From Gnetum montanum (taxonomy: Eukaryota; Streptophyta; Gnetopsida; Gnetales; Gnetaceae): a stretch of DNA of 42,306 nucleotides. Position numbers and translations under genes: made by a program. The first letter of the stretch is position 1, and each line of letters opens with the position of its first letter. Where the stretch lies: NCBI GenBank assembly GCA_015680685.1, contig MNCI01025384.1, forward strand, positions 118,837 to 161,142, given 5' to 3'. Shown piece after piece: positions 22,840 to 33,200 of the stretch. Below the pieces are notes generated by a model that was given only the letters and a program-made list of their open reading frames with translations, ran no database searches and was not told the origin of the DNA.

Positions 22840-23012
22840 CGCGTTCACCCACTATGTTTATGACATCTTTTTTCATAGTCTTAGCATAGTTGTTGTAGTT
22901 TTCTTGCTTGAAAGTTAGAATATTTTTTGAAGTGCCCATTGTAGCGACGGAAAACGTCGGCAGTCGGAAATACCGACCGAGGTTCCGGCGTACACAGTTT
23001 TAGCCACAGATN

Positions 23013-23058
23013 CTGTATGCTCGAAGTGGTCATACTTATGTGCTTAATTAATTACTAT
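23013..23058 (-). repeat. 46-bp inverted copy of D's LTR, bounded by Ns
   Basis: It is the reverse complement of 24497-24542 with one difference and the same length. It is bounded by Ns at 23012 and 23059. Confidence 0.85.
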
Positions 23059-23120
23059 NCTATGCCAGAAAAATGAATCTGCGACGCCCTGAACGGTCTT
23101 GTCGATCAGACAGGGACTTN

Positions 23121-23280
23121 ACATAAAACATCAAATGAATAAATAAACAATTAATCTATTTCAAAGTTTTGCAAGGTTTATTAGAAAGCTCATCTTTATT
23201 TCTGCACACACTATTGTGCTTAGGTACAACAATTCTCAAACAAAGATCTATACACCCTTTGACTCCTACTATGGGCACTT
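23121..23280 (-). repeat. 160-bp inverted copy of D's LTR spanning the empty insertion site
   Basis: It is the reverse complement of 24289-24448 with about four transition sites and no indel. At its end it continues into aagtgcccat, which is the sequence left of insertion E (22930-22939), so it represents the LTR without E. Ns at 23120 and 23281 bound it exactly. Confidence 0.85.
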
Positions 23281-23497
23281 NGCCAAAGCGTTGTTCTCTG
23301 TATCTCTGCTCCAAAGTGCTAAGTGCTCTGGTGCTCAGAAATATGCTTTTGCTTTTCTGATTTTCCAACCCTTGTATCTTTGTCAACTGAGGTATTTATA
23401 GGCCGTGACGCTTCGTGAAAAAGGCGCAACCCTGATGACATGGATCCCGGATATTGCGGGTCCTGTTGGCATGACCATTTTAAGTTAGACTGTGACT

Positions 23498-23529
23498 ACG
23501 CACAACACGCTCGTTTGCGTGTTGTGCGT
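23498..23529. repeat. Perfect 13-bp hairpin in insertion E
   Basis: acgcacaacacgc at 23498-23510 and gcgtgttgtgcgt at 23517-23529 are exact inverted copies with a 6-base loop. Confidence 0.85.
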
Positions 23530-23649
23530 GTGAAGAGCAGGTACATGCTAAGCACGCTTGAATTGCTTTCAGGCTGTATTACACTCATTCGAGTTGTATT
23601 GCATGTATGAGCGTAATCCGGTGTAAAAAACAATAAGCTCAAAATTGTT

Positions 23650-23796
23650 TTACACTCACTACGCAACTGTGCGTAACAAAGCGTAAATAATGTGCAACTT
23701 ACGCTCACTACGCAACTGCGCATACCAAAGCGTAAATAATGTGTAACTTACGCTCACTATGCAGCTGCGCATGATGAAGCGTAAATAATACCCAAC
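23650..23796. repeat. 49-bp tandem repeats, each with a ttacgct...agcgtaa hairpin
   Basis: Units start at 23650, 23699 and 23748. Each carries ttac(a/g)ctcacta(c/t)gca and ends with agcgtaaataat. ttacgct and agcgtaa are inverted copies, so each unit can fold. Related pairs continue to about 23960 (ttacgctcattacg with tgcgtaatagagcgtaa). A role as regulatory sites is possible but not shown. Confidence 0.8.
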
Positions 23797-24952
23797 TTTA
23801 ATGATGACATACGCAATGGTACGCACCGCCGCGTAACGAGCGTAAAGACAAGTTATCCATGCGCCGCGAGAAAAAGTGTCGAACTGTTGTGCTTCTCTAG
23901 CCTTTGACTATCTTGGAGCTTATTACGCTCATTACGCTGCTGTGCGTAATAGAGCGTAAACTTGTCCTTGAACAAAAAGACTTAGCAAAATACTCAAGAA
24001 ATCACATATTACGCTGCTTAAGCTTCTCCCTGTGCTGAAGCAACTATCCTTCTGATGCCGGGCTATGTCGGAACACTTATCATGCTGAGCGTCATTATGC
24101 TATGTCGCGTGATATAGTGTGAACAACAAAAGCATAGAAAGATTAGGAATCTATACAGGAAGTTGCGGACTTGATGTTACACGCCTCTTGGCGTTGCTCT
24201 GTCTTATTCCCCCCTCTGAAATGCTGAGATGTGCCCTTGCCTGAATTGCGAATCTTTGCTTGAGGCCGACTCACGATTTTTAATGGTGTTTCACCCATAG
24301 TAGGAGTCAAAGAGTGTATAGATCTTTGTTTGAGAATTGTTGTACCTAAGCACAGTAGTGTGTGCAGAAATAAAGATGAGCTTTCTAATAAACCTTGTGA
24401 AACTTTGAAATAGATTAATTGTTTATTTATTCATTTGATGTTTTATGTAATTTTCTTTAATACTTTAAATAATTAAGCTAAATTAAGCTATATTAAATAG
24501 TAATTAATTAAGCACATAAGTATGACCACTTAGAGCATACAGTTGGCACATGGTAATCCTAGTAATGCTTAATGTTTAGTAACCCAGTAGCGTTAAACAT
24601 GTTTAGGATGTGTACGACAAGTGGAAATGGATGCTTACGTTAGGATTAACTAGGTGTAGCTAGTTAGATTAAATTAGAAATGTAATTATTTTATTTTATA
24701 CATTATTCTTTACCCTTAGACAACTTAAAACATAAAACATAAAAATTATAAAAATCATATGCCTCAATTGCACTTAACCATACCTTTTCATTTCACAAGT
24801 GTAATTGGGAAGACAACGATTACAACAGTTAATTTCACTTGCTAGAGACCACTATACTTAGAAAGCTATAAGTCCATGGAATTTGATTTGATCATGTGTG
24901 AATGCTTAGTGATTCGTATAGTTGGATGTAGGGTCTACTCACCACTCATCAT

Positions 24953-24970
24953 TGGTGCCATTACCGAGAA
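24953..24970 (+). other. Primer-binding site of element D (tRNA-Asp type)
   Basis: TGGTGCCATTACCGAGAA follows the LTR end after one t. Five differences from the Asp-tRNA complement are all C to T or G to A transitions. It marks the end of the 5' LTR and the start of the internal region; 24971-25107 is leader. Confidence 0.8.
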
Positions 24971-25107
24971 CTTTTAGTTTAATATGTGTGCTATCTAGGA
25001 TTGAGTGAATATTATTTAAGATCATTGGAACAAGTCCTAAGGTCATAATCATTTGAAAAAAAATTATAATTATAATTTAAGCATAGTAAATTTTTCTCTA
25101 ATCTAAA

Positions 25108-27640
25108 ATGTCTTTTTCTCATAGGAATGATGATTCAATACCATCAATGCCCCAAGAATTCAAAGTGGTGTACACTTATCCAGATGAGTTTGTACCTGAT
25201 TTCACCTTCATCTTGCATCAGGATGAGAAATTATAGTGAAGAGATATGGAGGATAACATTGTGTTGCCTCCCAAATGATCTATTCCTAGGATGATTTTCC
25301 AAACTCTTAAGAGGTTGGACATCTAGGACCTCTATGATGAATATGTTGTGCACGAACATGACTATCAAGACTACCATCCCATAGAAACACAATGCAAATG
25401 AGATCAGCACTAGGAGAAGCATCATGAAGCTACGAAGGGGAAATGGTTCACCAACCCCTTATTCTTATTAAACCAATATGACAATGAGGATCCTCCCTTT
25501 GGGGATTCTTAACATGAAGATTCTCCACCCCTTGACTCTAGTGAAGGGGGCTTGAACCTAAATCTGTAGTTCACTATCTACAATCTAAGTTCAAGAAGAA
25601 TTGGGAGTCAAGGCAAGGGCTCGGGCAAGCATCATGATGATAGAAAACCTAATGATTGTGGTTGTGAAAATTAGTGAGAAATTCCTAGATACCATGGTGG
25701 TACTAGTCCTTCTCCCTCTTCATCAGCATCTTCTCCTTCCTCCTTCAAATTTGATCAAAACTGTAGGGGATGAGACTATGATGGAGGTGAATGGTAGGAT
25801 AATGATCATAGGCCCCATCATGAATGAAAGGGTAGTAGGGAAAATGATAGGTATAATCTAAATCATGACAATGATGAGCCCTTGCTAGCAACTTGAAGCA
25901 TGCTAAACATCCCATAGGTAGTCAGGATTCCAACCAAGCATGTGAAAGATAGTAAAATCAAGCAATTGGATATGAACAATAGCCCTAGATTTGAGGGGGA
26001 ATATAACTCAGATTCATAGACCCATCTTTAGGCCTTTCAAAATTCTTGTAACTTGCAAAACATAGAAAATAATTGGAAGAAATTAAGTTGTTTCCTTGGA
26101 TACTCATAAAAGAAGTAGAAAGTTGGTACTGCTCCTTAAAGCTAGAATCAATTCTCTGATGGAGTATGATGCTTGAGTTGTTTAATGAAAAATATTAGAT
26201 GTACTCTAGAGTGTCCAATTTAAGAAGGAAAATCCAAGGCTGGTGACAAGGAAGATATGAATCCTTAAATGTAGCCATGGATAGGTATTATTCCCTTTTT
26301 ATAGATGTCTTGGCCATGAATATTTTCAATGGGAGTAGCTTTTCCATATCATAGATGGACTCCAATCCAAAATGAGGAGAACTCTTGGTGTATATGCTCA
26401 AGGAAGATTGCTAAAACTAAGAGCCAATAAGATTCAAAGGCTCATTGAGTAGGTTGTAAAAGAAGAAGGTGAGTTGAGAAAATGGAAAAGTGCTGAGAAG
26501 TATAACCAAGACCCTTCAATTAGAAAAAGGGAGGTTTGATTCTGTGATAGTGAGGGGGAGGAATCACTTGATGAAGTGGTGCTTGCGAATTCAAAAATCT
26601 ATGTCTAAAATTTTAGCTAAGGTTGATAAATTGTGGAAATCTTTGGATGAGAAATTTCAAACTGCTTTGAAAATTATAGAAGAATCCAAAGAACAAAGCA
26701 ATGATCATGATTGCATGAGAAGAAAGGAAGCTGAATGTGCCTACCAAAGGGGTAAGAGCAAGGCTACAAAAGTAGAAGAGGTTGTGGAGTTAGAATCAGA
26801 TGATGATGGTGGGTGTAACATCTATCAATATGAACATCCCAAGGGATATTATCCCATTGTGTTACACTTACATGAATCTAGGGTGTATGCTTTGAATCCT
26901 AAACTAGCATGAACGTAAACACTCAATAGTTTGCCTTATCTTCAAGGGAACCCACAGTAGTTCCACCAACAACAATAGGCTTATTATCGAAGTGGAGCTC
27001 CACCACAATTGTACAAGCAGTACCATTAGTGGTAGCACCTACAATCATGGGGGATGCCACCACCAAGGTAGCACTACCCTTATAGGTAGCTAGATTCATA
27101 TGGGTACTATGTTCAACAACCCACATCTCTGCATGACTCTTCTAGTCATGCTCCTTTTCAACATCACTACTACCCTCCAAAGTATTATTGAATGCATTCA
27201 CCATCTCCTAGAGGGGAACACACATATTTTTATCATCCTCCTCATAATTTAGCACATGTTCCTCCATCCTCAACCTAATTACTACCTACTCCATCCATGT
27301 AGGATAAAATTCTCATAGAGCCACAACAACGTAATGCTACCAAGGTTATTAATTGACAATCGACTCCTCAGCAGAGTGGTTTGGAACCTAGATCCTGTAA
27401 AAGACTATTCTTCCAAACCAAGAGCCCTACTAAGCCCTCACCTACTTATGTGGTTGGTTGTCCTATGTCTTCTTCCTCCTCTACATCTATTCCTTTCAAG
27501 AGCCCTTTAAACCAAATGCCTCCCAAGATCTGCACTGTCATGTTAACCCATGTTGTATCTTATTGGATCAAAGGTTGGAAACCTTTGTAGAAAAAGAGCT
27601 AATCCTAGAAGTTAACTCATCTACTTGAAGATTGTAGGAA
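25108..27640 (+). pseudogene. gag: Gag relic of element D, with gag-protease linker
   Basis: The start MSFSHR at 25108 matches starts in A and F. DFTFILHQDEKL at 25198-25233 and DLYDEYVVHEHDYQDYHP near 25330-25385 match F almost word for word. The region at 25570-25860 is the His/Ser-rich spacer in changing frames. A 140-codon open stretch at 26490-26912 holds SKILAKVDKLWKSLDEKFQ, then an acidic segment VVELESDDDGGCN and the gag C-terminal VYALNPKLA. From 26913 to 27640 the frame is Pro/Gln-rich linker with stops; PHVV-like words near 27540 (MLTHVVSYWIKG) mark the approach to protease. It is dead because of many stops. Confidence 0.78.
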
Positions 27641-28034
27641 ATGAGCCATGCAAGGCTCTTCTTAATTCAAGTTCTTGTATTAATATAATTTTCCATGAAA
27701 TGTACAACACTTGGAACCTGCCTCCTCTCAAAAAGAGCAACATCTATTTAAAATTGGAAAATCAGTCAATACCATTTCCTTGGAACTAGTGGAGGACATT
27801 GTAATCACTATCTGTGGGTGGTTATATCTTGTTGATTTCCTAGTAATCAAAGTTGATAATTACAAGGGGGACTTCCCAATCATTATGATAAGGGCTTGGT
27901 TGAGCACTGTTAATGCACAAATGGACATCGAAGATCTTTCACTAGAGATTTTCAAGGAAAATGCATTTGAAAAGATTGAAAAGAAGCGAGTTCCATGCAT
28001 CATGTACAATAATATAGGGTGCAATGGTGTGTAG
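27641..28034 (+). pseudogene. Aspartic protease relic of element D
   Basis: NEPCKALLNSSSCINIIFHE at about 27641-27700 aligns with F's NEPHKALLDLGSGANLISQE. The active-site D-L-G is N-S-S, the same change as in element A. The remainder, LPPLKKSNIYLKLENQ, VEDIV, CGWLYLVDFLVIKV and KKRVPCIMYN, matches F at 32870-33165 in order. The copy would be inactive. Confidence 0.78.
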
Positions 28035-28520
28035 AAACTCTGGTTTATTAAATGCATATCAATAAAAGCACGTAGACAATGTGTAGATGAATCTAAAATC
28101 CAAAATTCCTATATGCAATAGTCATAAAATAAGAGGATACTTGGTGGTTGATAGTGAATTCTAAGAGTAGCACACTTTGCATGGAACCTACTAGAGCCTA
28201 ACTTGTGCTTATGTTGAAGGCATGGATGAACTGGAGTAAGTTCATCGCCAATTATTTGATGATAAACCTAATGATACCAATTGGGCTAAGTTGTAAATCC
28301 TTAATAGTTTTAAATAGGATCCCTTAGAGTTGAAAACTCTACCTACTAGCACAGAATATGCATTTTTTAAAAATGGCATGCCAGTGATAATCAATGCTAA
28401 CCTTTCTCCTAAGCAAAAAAGGATGTTGTTGAAGGTGGTCAATAAATGGCCAACAACCCTTACTTGTTCATATCCTAAATTCATAGGGATTGATCCTAGG
28501 ATATGATAGCATCGCATCTA
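28035..28520 (+). other. Linker between protease and RT of element D
   Basis: Degenerate frames include LPTSTEYAFFKNGMPVII and LSPKQKRMLLKVVNK near 28340-28445, typical of the region that precedes the RT of Athila-like elements, then IDPR...HRIY-like residues (normally the Gly-Ile-x-P-x-x-C-x-H-x-I stretch) before RT. Confidence 0.6.
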
Positions 28521-29347
28521 TACCGATCTGGCCATGAAGCCAAAGAGGTAGCCGCAATGATGGCTAAATCCCAAACTGAAACAAATCACTAAAGAGGAAA
28601 TTAAAGAACTCCTCAAGGTGGGGTTTATCTATCCAATTATAGATAGTGAGTGGGTTAGCCCACTTCTAATTATTTCAAAGAAAGGTGGCAAGTGGTGGTT
28701 CTGTATTGATTTCAGGTTATTAAACATGGTGACATTCAAAGATCATTTTCTATTACCATTTGTGGACCAGGTGTTGGATACTATTTCTAAGCATTATTGT
28801 TATAGATTTCTAGATGCTTATAGTGGGTATAACCAAATTTAAATTTTGCTAGAGGATCAAGCCAAAACAACATTCACAAGTCCCTAAGAGAATTTTGCAT
28901 ATTGTAAGATGCCCTTTGGTCTATGTAATATCCATGTAACTTTCTAACACCTTGTCTTGAACATTTTGCAGTAGAAAATTGGTAGTGGGGTGAAAGTCTT
29001 CATAGATGAATTCTCTAGCTATGGTGCTACATTTGAGCAAGCCTTGGAATGCCTTAAGAAAGTGCTTAAAAGATGTGTGGAGACTAATCCTCAGCGTAAT
29101 TGGGAAAAGATCCATCTCATGGTCTAGGAGGGAATTTTTTTGGGGCATAGAATTTCTCAAGTAAGGATTGAGGTGGACCTTGAAAAGATTTGGATCATCC
29201 AAGGAATAATCCACCAGCCGGAAACTATTAAAGAGGTCTAGTCATTCCTTGGACACATTGGCTACTACTGGCAATTCATAGAGAATTTCTCTAAAATCAC
29301 AAAATAATTGGTCAATTTTACAAAGAAAGATGCTCTATTCACATAGA
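28521..29347 (+). pseudogene. Reverse transcriptase relic of element D
   Basis: The order of motifs is EEIKELLKVGFIYPI, WVSPLLIISKKGGKWWFCID, RLLNMVTFKDHFLLPF, DQVLDTI, RFLDAYSGYNQI, KMPFGLCN, VKVFIDEFSSYG (about 28993-29022), IFLGHRIS and SFLGHIGYYWQFIENFSKI. It is the plant gypsy RT in full length up to the RNase H border. The normal F-x-D-D box reads FIDE, so the second catalytic Asp is Glu. Stops replace several Gln codons. The chain is cut at 29347 inside the segment that reads KDALFTxTK and continues after element F at 36185 with ECEKT. Confidence 0.88.
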
Positions 29348-29352
29348 CCAAG
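29348..29352. repeat. Target-site duplication of element F, left copy (ccaag)
   Basis: It is repeated exactly at 36180-36184. The duplicated codons lie in the RT-RNase H connection of element D. Confidence 0.92.
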
Positions 29353-29359
29353 TGATGGG

Positions 29360-29402
29360 ACACGATATCGCATGGGCCGCGATATCGTGTACGCGATATC
29401 GC
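29360..29402. repeat. GATATC palindrome cluster in F's U3
   Basis: acacgatatcgc (29360-29371) and gcgatatcgtgt (29379-29390) are perfect 12-bp inverted copies with a 7-base loop; a third palindrome gcgatatcgc follows at 29393-29402. The 3' LTR has the 14-bp palindrome atgcgatatcgcat at 35392-35405 and three further gatatc words. Confidence 0.9.
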
Positions 29403-29418
29403 AGCTCGTCGCTAGTTC

Positions 29419-29426
29419 TATAAATA
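29419..29426 (+). promoter_or_regulatory. TATA box of element F (5' LTR)
   Basis: TATAAATA is conserved at 35471-35478 in the 3' LTR and lies just downstream of the palindrome cluster. Confidence 0.65.
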
Positions 29427-29876
29427 AGAGGTGGCTCTCCCTTGTTTCTCCATCTAGATCTAGACCTTAGCCAAACTCTTACCATTTTTCCATTCCAAAG
29501 TTAGAATAATTTCCATGTGCCCGTAGTAGGAGTCCCAAAGTAAACGGATCTTTATTCAAGCAATTCTGTACCTAAGCACATAATTGTGTACGAAAATAAA
29601 GAAAAACTTTTGGATAAACCTTGCAACATATGGATTAAGCTAAATAGGACTTTAATTATTATTAAATGTTTAAATACTTTCTGAAGGACTTAATCTCTCT
29701 CAACCCTCAACTCTCATAGTTAAGTGCATTCAGTACGACTGCTTCGAGCACATGTGTCACGCTTGGTAATCCTAGTAACGAATAGCGTTTGGTAATCCCA
29801 GTAGTGTTGCATTGGTTTAGGGTGTAAAACAACAAGTGGGAATAGATACTGATGCTAGGATGATTAAGGCTTAGTT

Positions 29877-30077
29877 NNNNNNNNNNNNNNNNNNNNNNNN
29901 NNNNNNNNNNNNNNNNNNNNNNNNNNNNNNNNNNNNNNNNNNNNNNNNNNNNNNNNNNNNNNNNNNNNNNNNNNNNNNNNNNNNNNNNNNNNNNNNNNNN
30001 NNNNNNNNNNNNNNNNNNNNNNNNNNNNNNNNNNNNNNNNNNNNNNNNNNNNNNNNNNNNNNNNNNNNNNNNNNNNN
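29877..30077. other. Assembly gap of 201 Ns
   Basis: It covers the end of F's 5' LTR and its primer site. The 3' LTR shows that at least 252 bp of LTR alone should be here, so the N run is too short. Confidence 0.9.
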
Positions 30078-30153
30078 GGAAGCTTAAACGAACCCTTAGG
30101 GTTAATCAGAAGAAAATTTAAACAACGGTCAATAGCACATTGACAAAATAACA

Positions 30154-32650
30154 ATGTCTTCTTCTTCTCATAAAAGCACTTCACCACCTAGGGATCACAC
30201 AAGAGACAGTCGGCAGCACAACATACATAACCAAGAACCGTCAGTTCCTCAACAATTCAGTGTGGTATATATTCATCATGATGAATATATACCTGACTTT
30301 ACCTTTGTCTTCCATCAAGATAAACAACTGTGATGGAGAGACTTGGAGGGTAACATAGTGTTGCCTCCAGACAAAGTCGCCCCCAACATGCTCCTTTGTG
30401 CCCTTGCACGAATTGACATGTTGCAATTATATGATGAGTACGTTGCATGTGATTACAACATGAGGGACTACCACCCCACAGAAGCACAACGTCAATGGGG
30501 CTTGCGGTAGGAGAGTCACCACACATCGTTGAAGGGAAAAGGCCCCCATAATGCTTCACCCATCATAAGAGAAATTAAGGGTGGTGAACCTATCTCAATA
30601 GGTTCCTCACAAAATGATGTTCCCCCTCCTAATGATAATGAGAAGGTAGGGTATCATAACCTTCACTCCACGATTCACAACCTTGGTTTTGACTCCCACG
30701 AACACCAAGTGTTCAATAAGGGAACACAAGCACAAGATAAGGACAAGCATTCTTATCATCATCACGATTGGGGTCGTAACCACCAAGGATAAGGTAAGAA
30801 AAATCATCATGGTGATGGTTCCCCTTCTTCTTCCCCTTCATCACATCATTCACCCTCTCCTTCCACATTAGGACGTAGTCACAAAGAGCACAACTGTAAG
30901 GATAAGGGTAAGTAAGATGAGAACCCTCAACAAGAGAGTCAAGAGCAAGGACGAGGGCATTTTGTAGAATGAAGGCATGGAAGAAGGGAAAGTAGGAAAC
31001 CACGTAGGCATCATAGAAGCCATGAAAGAAATGACAATAAAGAACCCCTACTAGCAACCTGGAGTATGTTAGACATTACGAAGGAAGTTAGAATACCTAC
31101 AAGGCACCAGAAAGATAGCCGGATCAAGAGACTAGACATGAATAATATCCCACAGTTTGAGGGGGGATACAATGTTGATATGCAAAATCACTTATAGGAA
31201 TTCCACAATGCCTATGCCTTGCAGAATATTGAAAATGAGTGGTAGAAGTTAAGTTTGTTCCCTATGACACTCATAAAAGAAGCAAAAAATTGGTACTAGT
31301 TCTTAGAACCGTAATCCATTAGACTATGGAGTACAATGCTAGAATTGTTTAATGATAAATACCAAGCATACTCCATAGTGTCCAACTTGCATAAGTAGAT
31401 CCAAGGATGGAAACAAGGTAATCAAAAATCCTTGGATGCTGCCATGGGCCGATATTATGCATTGCTACATCATTGCCTGGGCCATGGTTATGCACAACGG
31501 GATCAAATACGCCACCTCGTAGATGGGCTAAGACACGAAACTAGGAGAACCCTTGGAACATATGCCCAAGGGAGATTATCTGAAATTAGGTCCCATGAAG
31601 ATCATAGATTGTTGAAGCAAGTAGCTAAGGAAGAAGGAGAGCTATGGAAAAAAGAAAGTGTGGAAGAATATAACTGTGAGCCTTCCCTACGAAAGAGGGG
31701 AGTAAGATTATATGAGGAAGAGGATGAGTTACCACTCAAAGAGTTGGTGAATAGAAAAACCTTGCCACTACAAAAGTTAACAACTGAAGTGTTGGCTAAG
31801 ATAGATCAAATGTGGGACTACTTAGATAGTAGATTTGAAACCATTTTAAAAATTGTAGATGAGTCTAAGGAGTGAAGTAGTGACCATGATAAGAAAAAGA
31901 GGAGAGATTCAGACCATGCACGTAACAAGGGTAAGGAAAAAATAACTATCACCAATGAGGTTGTGGACTCTGATAAAAACAATGACGGTGGATGTGAGAT
32001 CTAATAATATGACCATCCTAAGGGATGTTGCCCGATAATCTCACATCTGCAAGATTCTGGGGCGTATGCACTTAACCCACGATTTAACAAATGGTAAGCA
32101 CCTCGTCGGTTACCTTATCCCCAAGGTAACCTGAGGTAGTTCCACCAACTGTTAACATATTATCCAAGTGGAACTCTGCCACAACCTATCGAGCAACACC
32201 AATAATGGCAATACCCACAGTCATGGGGGATGCCACCGCCTAGGCAACAATACCCTTACCGGCAACTACATCCATATGGCTATTCCGTATAGCAGCCAGT
32301 TTCTCCAAGTGAATCTGTCAGTCACATGACTCCACAATGGCACTACCAAGTTCAGGAGTATTTTAAGACTCCCTCTCTTAGAAGAGACACTCCACATGCA
32401 TACCATCCTCTGAATCTACCCACAACTCTTACACCAATAGTTCCACTACCACCCGCTCCAACGATGCAAGGGGAACTCCCTACTCAACTGTAGCAATGTA
32501 ATGCTACGAGAGCTGTAAACCTTGAACCCACTGTTGGTTATAAAAACCGTACAAAGAGAAGACCCTTCTTTAGAACCAATAGTCCAAACAAGCTCTCACA
32601 ACCACAAGCAGTTGAGTCTATGACCACTCCTCCATCAAGAAATGCTTCAG
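30154..32650 (+). pseudogene. gag: Gag relic of element F, with gag-protease linker
   Basis: The start MSSSSHKSTSPPRDH at 30154 is chosen because A and D have the same opening. DFTFVFHQDKQL follows at about 30295-30330, ended by a stop at a likely Trp codon. LARIDMLQLYDEYVACDYNM, a His/Ser-rich spacer (30700-30920) and NIPQFEGGYNVD (about 31140) precede the core. A 147-codon open stretch at 31432-31875 contains HCLGHGYAQRDQIRHLVDGL and LTTEVLAKIDQMWDYLDSRF. The C-terminal QDSGAYALNPRF is at about 32050-32085, then a Pro/Gln-rich linker. No CCHC zinc knuckle is visible. About a dozen stops, many explicable by C to T, make it dead, but it is the best preserved gag of its family here. Confidence 0.82.
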
Positions 32651-33200
32651 AGCTTCCTTCAAATCAACAATAGGGCTCAACGCACATGGTTATGTTAACA
32701 CATACCATTACTGACTGGATAAAGGTGGGCCACCTTCCCAAGAAACTATCTGACCCCATAAGTTCCTTAATCTACCTCCAGGTCACTGGGAATGAACCAC
32801 ATAAGGCTCTTCTTGACTTAGGTTCTGGAGCCAACTTAATATCGCAAGAAATGTATAAAGCATGAAACCTACCTTCACTCAAGAAGAGCAATATTCAACT
32901 AGAGTTGGCTGACTAGTTCATCACTATCCCTTTGGGACTTGTCGAGGACATTGTTACCACTATGTGTGGTTGGTCATACCCAGCTGATTTCCTCGTGATA
33001 GAAATTAACAATAAAAAGGGGACTTCCTAATTATAATAGAGAGGTCATGGCTCAACACCATAAACGCATGCCTAGGAATCCATGATCTTTCCTTGAAAAT
33101 ATCTAAGGAAAAAATTTATGAAAAGATTGAGAAGAAGAAAGTTCCATGCATCACATACAGTGATACAGAGGGTGATGACATACAAGAATGTTCAACATCT
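32651..33200 (+). pseudogene. Aspartic protease relic of element F
   Basis: MVMLTHTITDWIKVGHL is followed by GNEPHKALLDLGSGANLIS (about 32795-32850). The D-L-G active-site form with the Asp present is the one known from Athila-type elements. LKKSNIQLELAD, LGLVEDIVTTMCGWSYPADF and the end KVPCIT-like segment follow. The frame shifts near 33020. This is the only protease in the window whose catalytic Asp survives. Confidence 0.82.

Larger units (their letters stand above)
22940..24293 (-). mobile_element. Insertion E in D's 5' LTR, probably a solo LTR
   Basis: It is flanked by cccat at 22935-22939 and 24294-24298. Ends are tgtagcgacgg and ggtgtttca, that is TG...CA in this orientation and also TG...CA (tgaaacacc to gtcgctaca) on the minus strand. 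A TATAAATA on the minus strand (23400-23393) favours the minus orientation. It is much richer in GC and CpG than its surroundings. It has no coding domain; frames here are chance. Four single Ns (23012, 23059, 23120, 23281) bracket two blocks that are inverted copies of D's own LTR, so its internal structure may be an assembly mosaic. Confidence 0.6.
22761..24951 (+). repeat. LTR2: 5' LTR of element D, split by insertion E
   Basis: Left part 22761-22939 (start tgacaagtggg inferred by comparison with F) holds U3 with a palindrome at 22795-22812 and TATAAATA at 22832-22839. The right part 24294-24951 holds R and U5 and ends caccactcatca. Joining the two at cccat restores the arrangement seen uninterrupted in LTR1 and in F. 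Confidence 0.75.
29353..29876 (+). repeat. 5' LTR of element F (3' end lost in a gap)
   Basis: It starts tgatgggacacgatatcg, has a hairpin of gatatc words, TATAAATA at 29419-29426, gcccgtagtaggag about 100 bp on and U5 words up to ttagtt at 29876. The remaining 250 bp known from the 3' LTR, and the primer site, fall in the N run that follows. Confidence 0.9.

Noticed and set aside
23650-23796. CRISPR-like array
   Set aside because: Units are contiguous tandem repeats without unique spacers, in a plant retroelement context.
30299-31057. Several minus-strand frames over 80 codons
   Set aside because: They are antisense shadows of F's gag, whose sense reading matches A and D.
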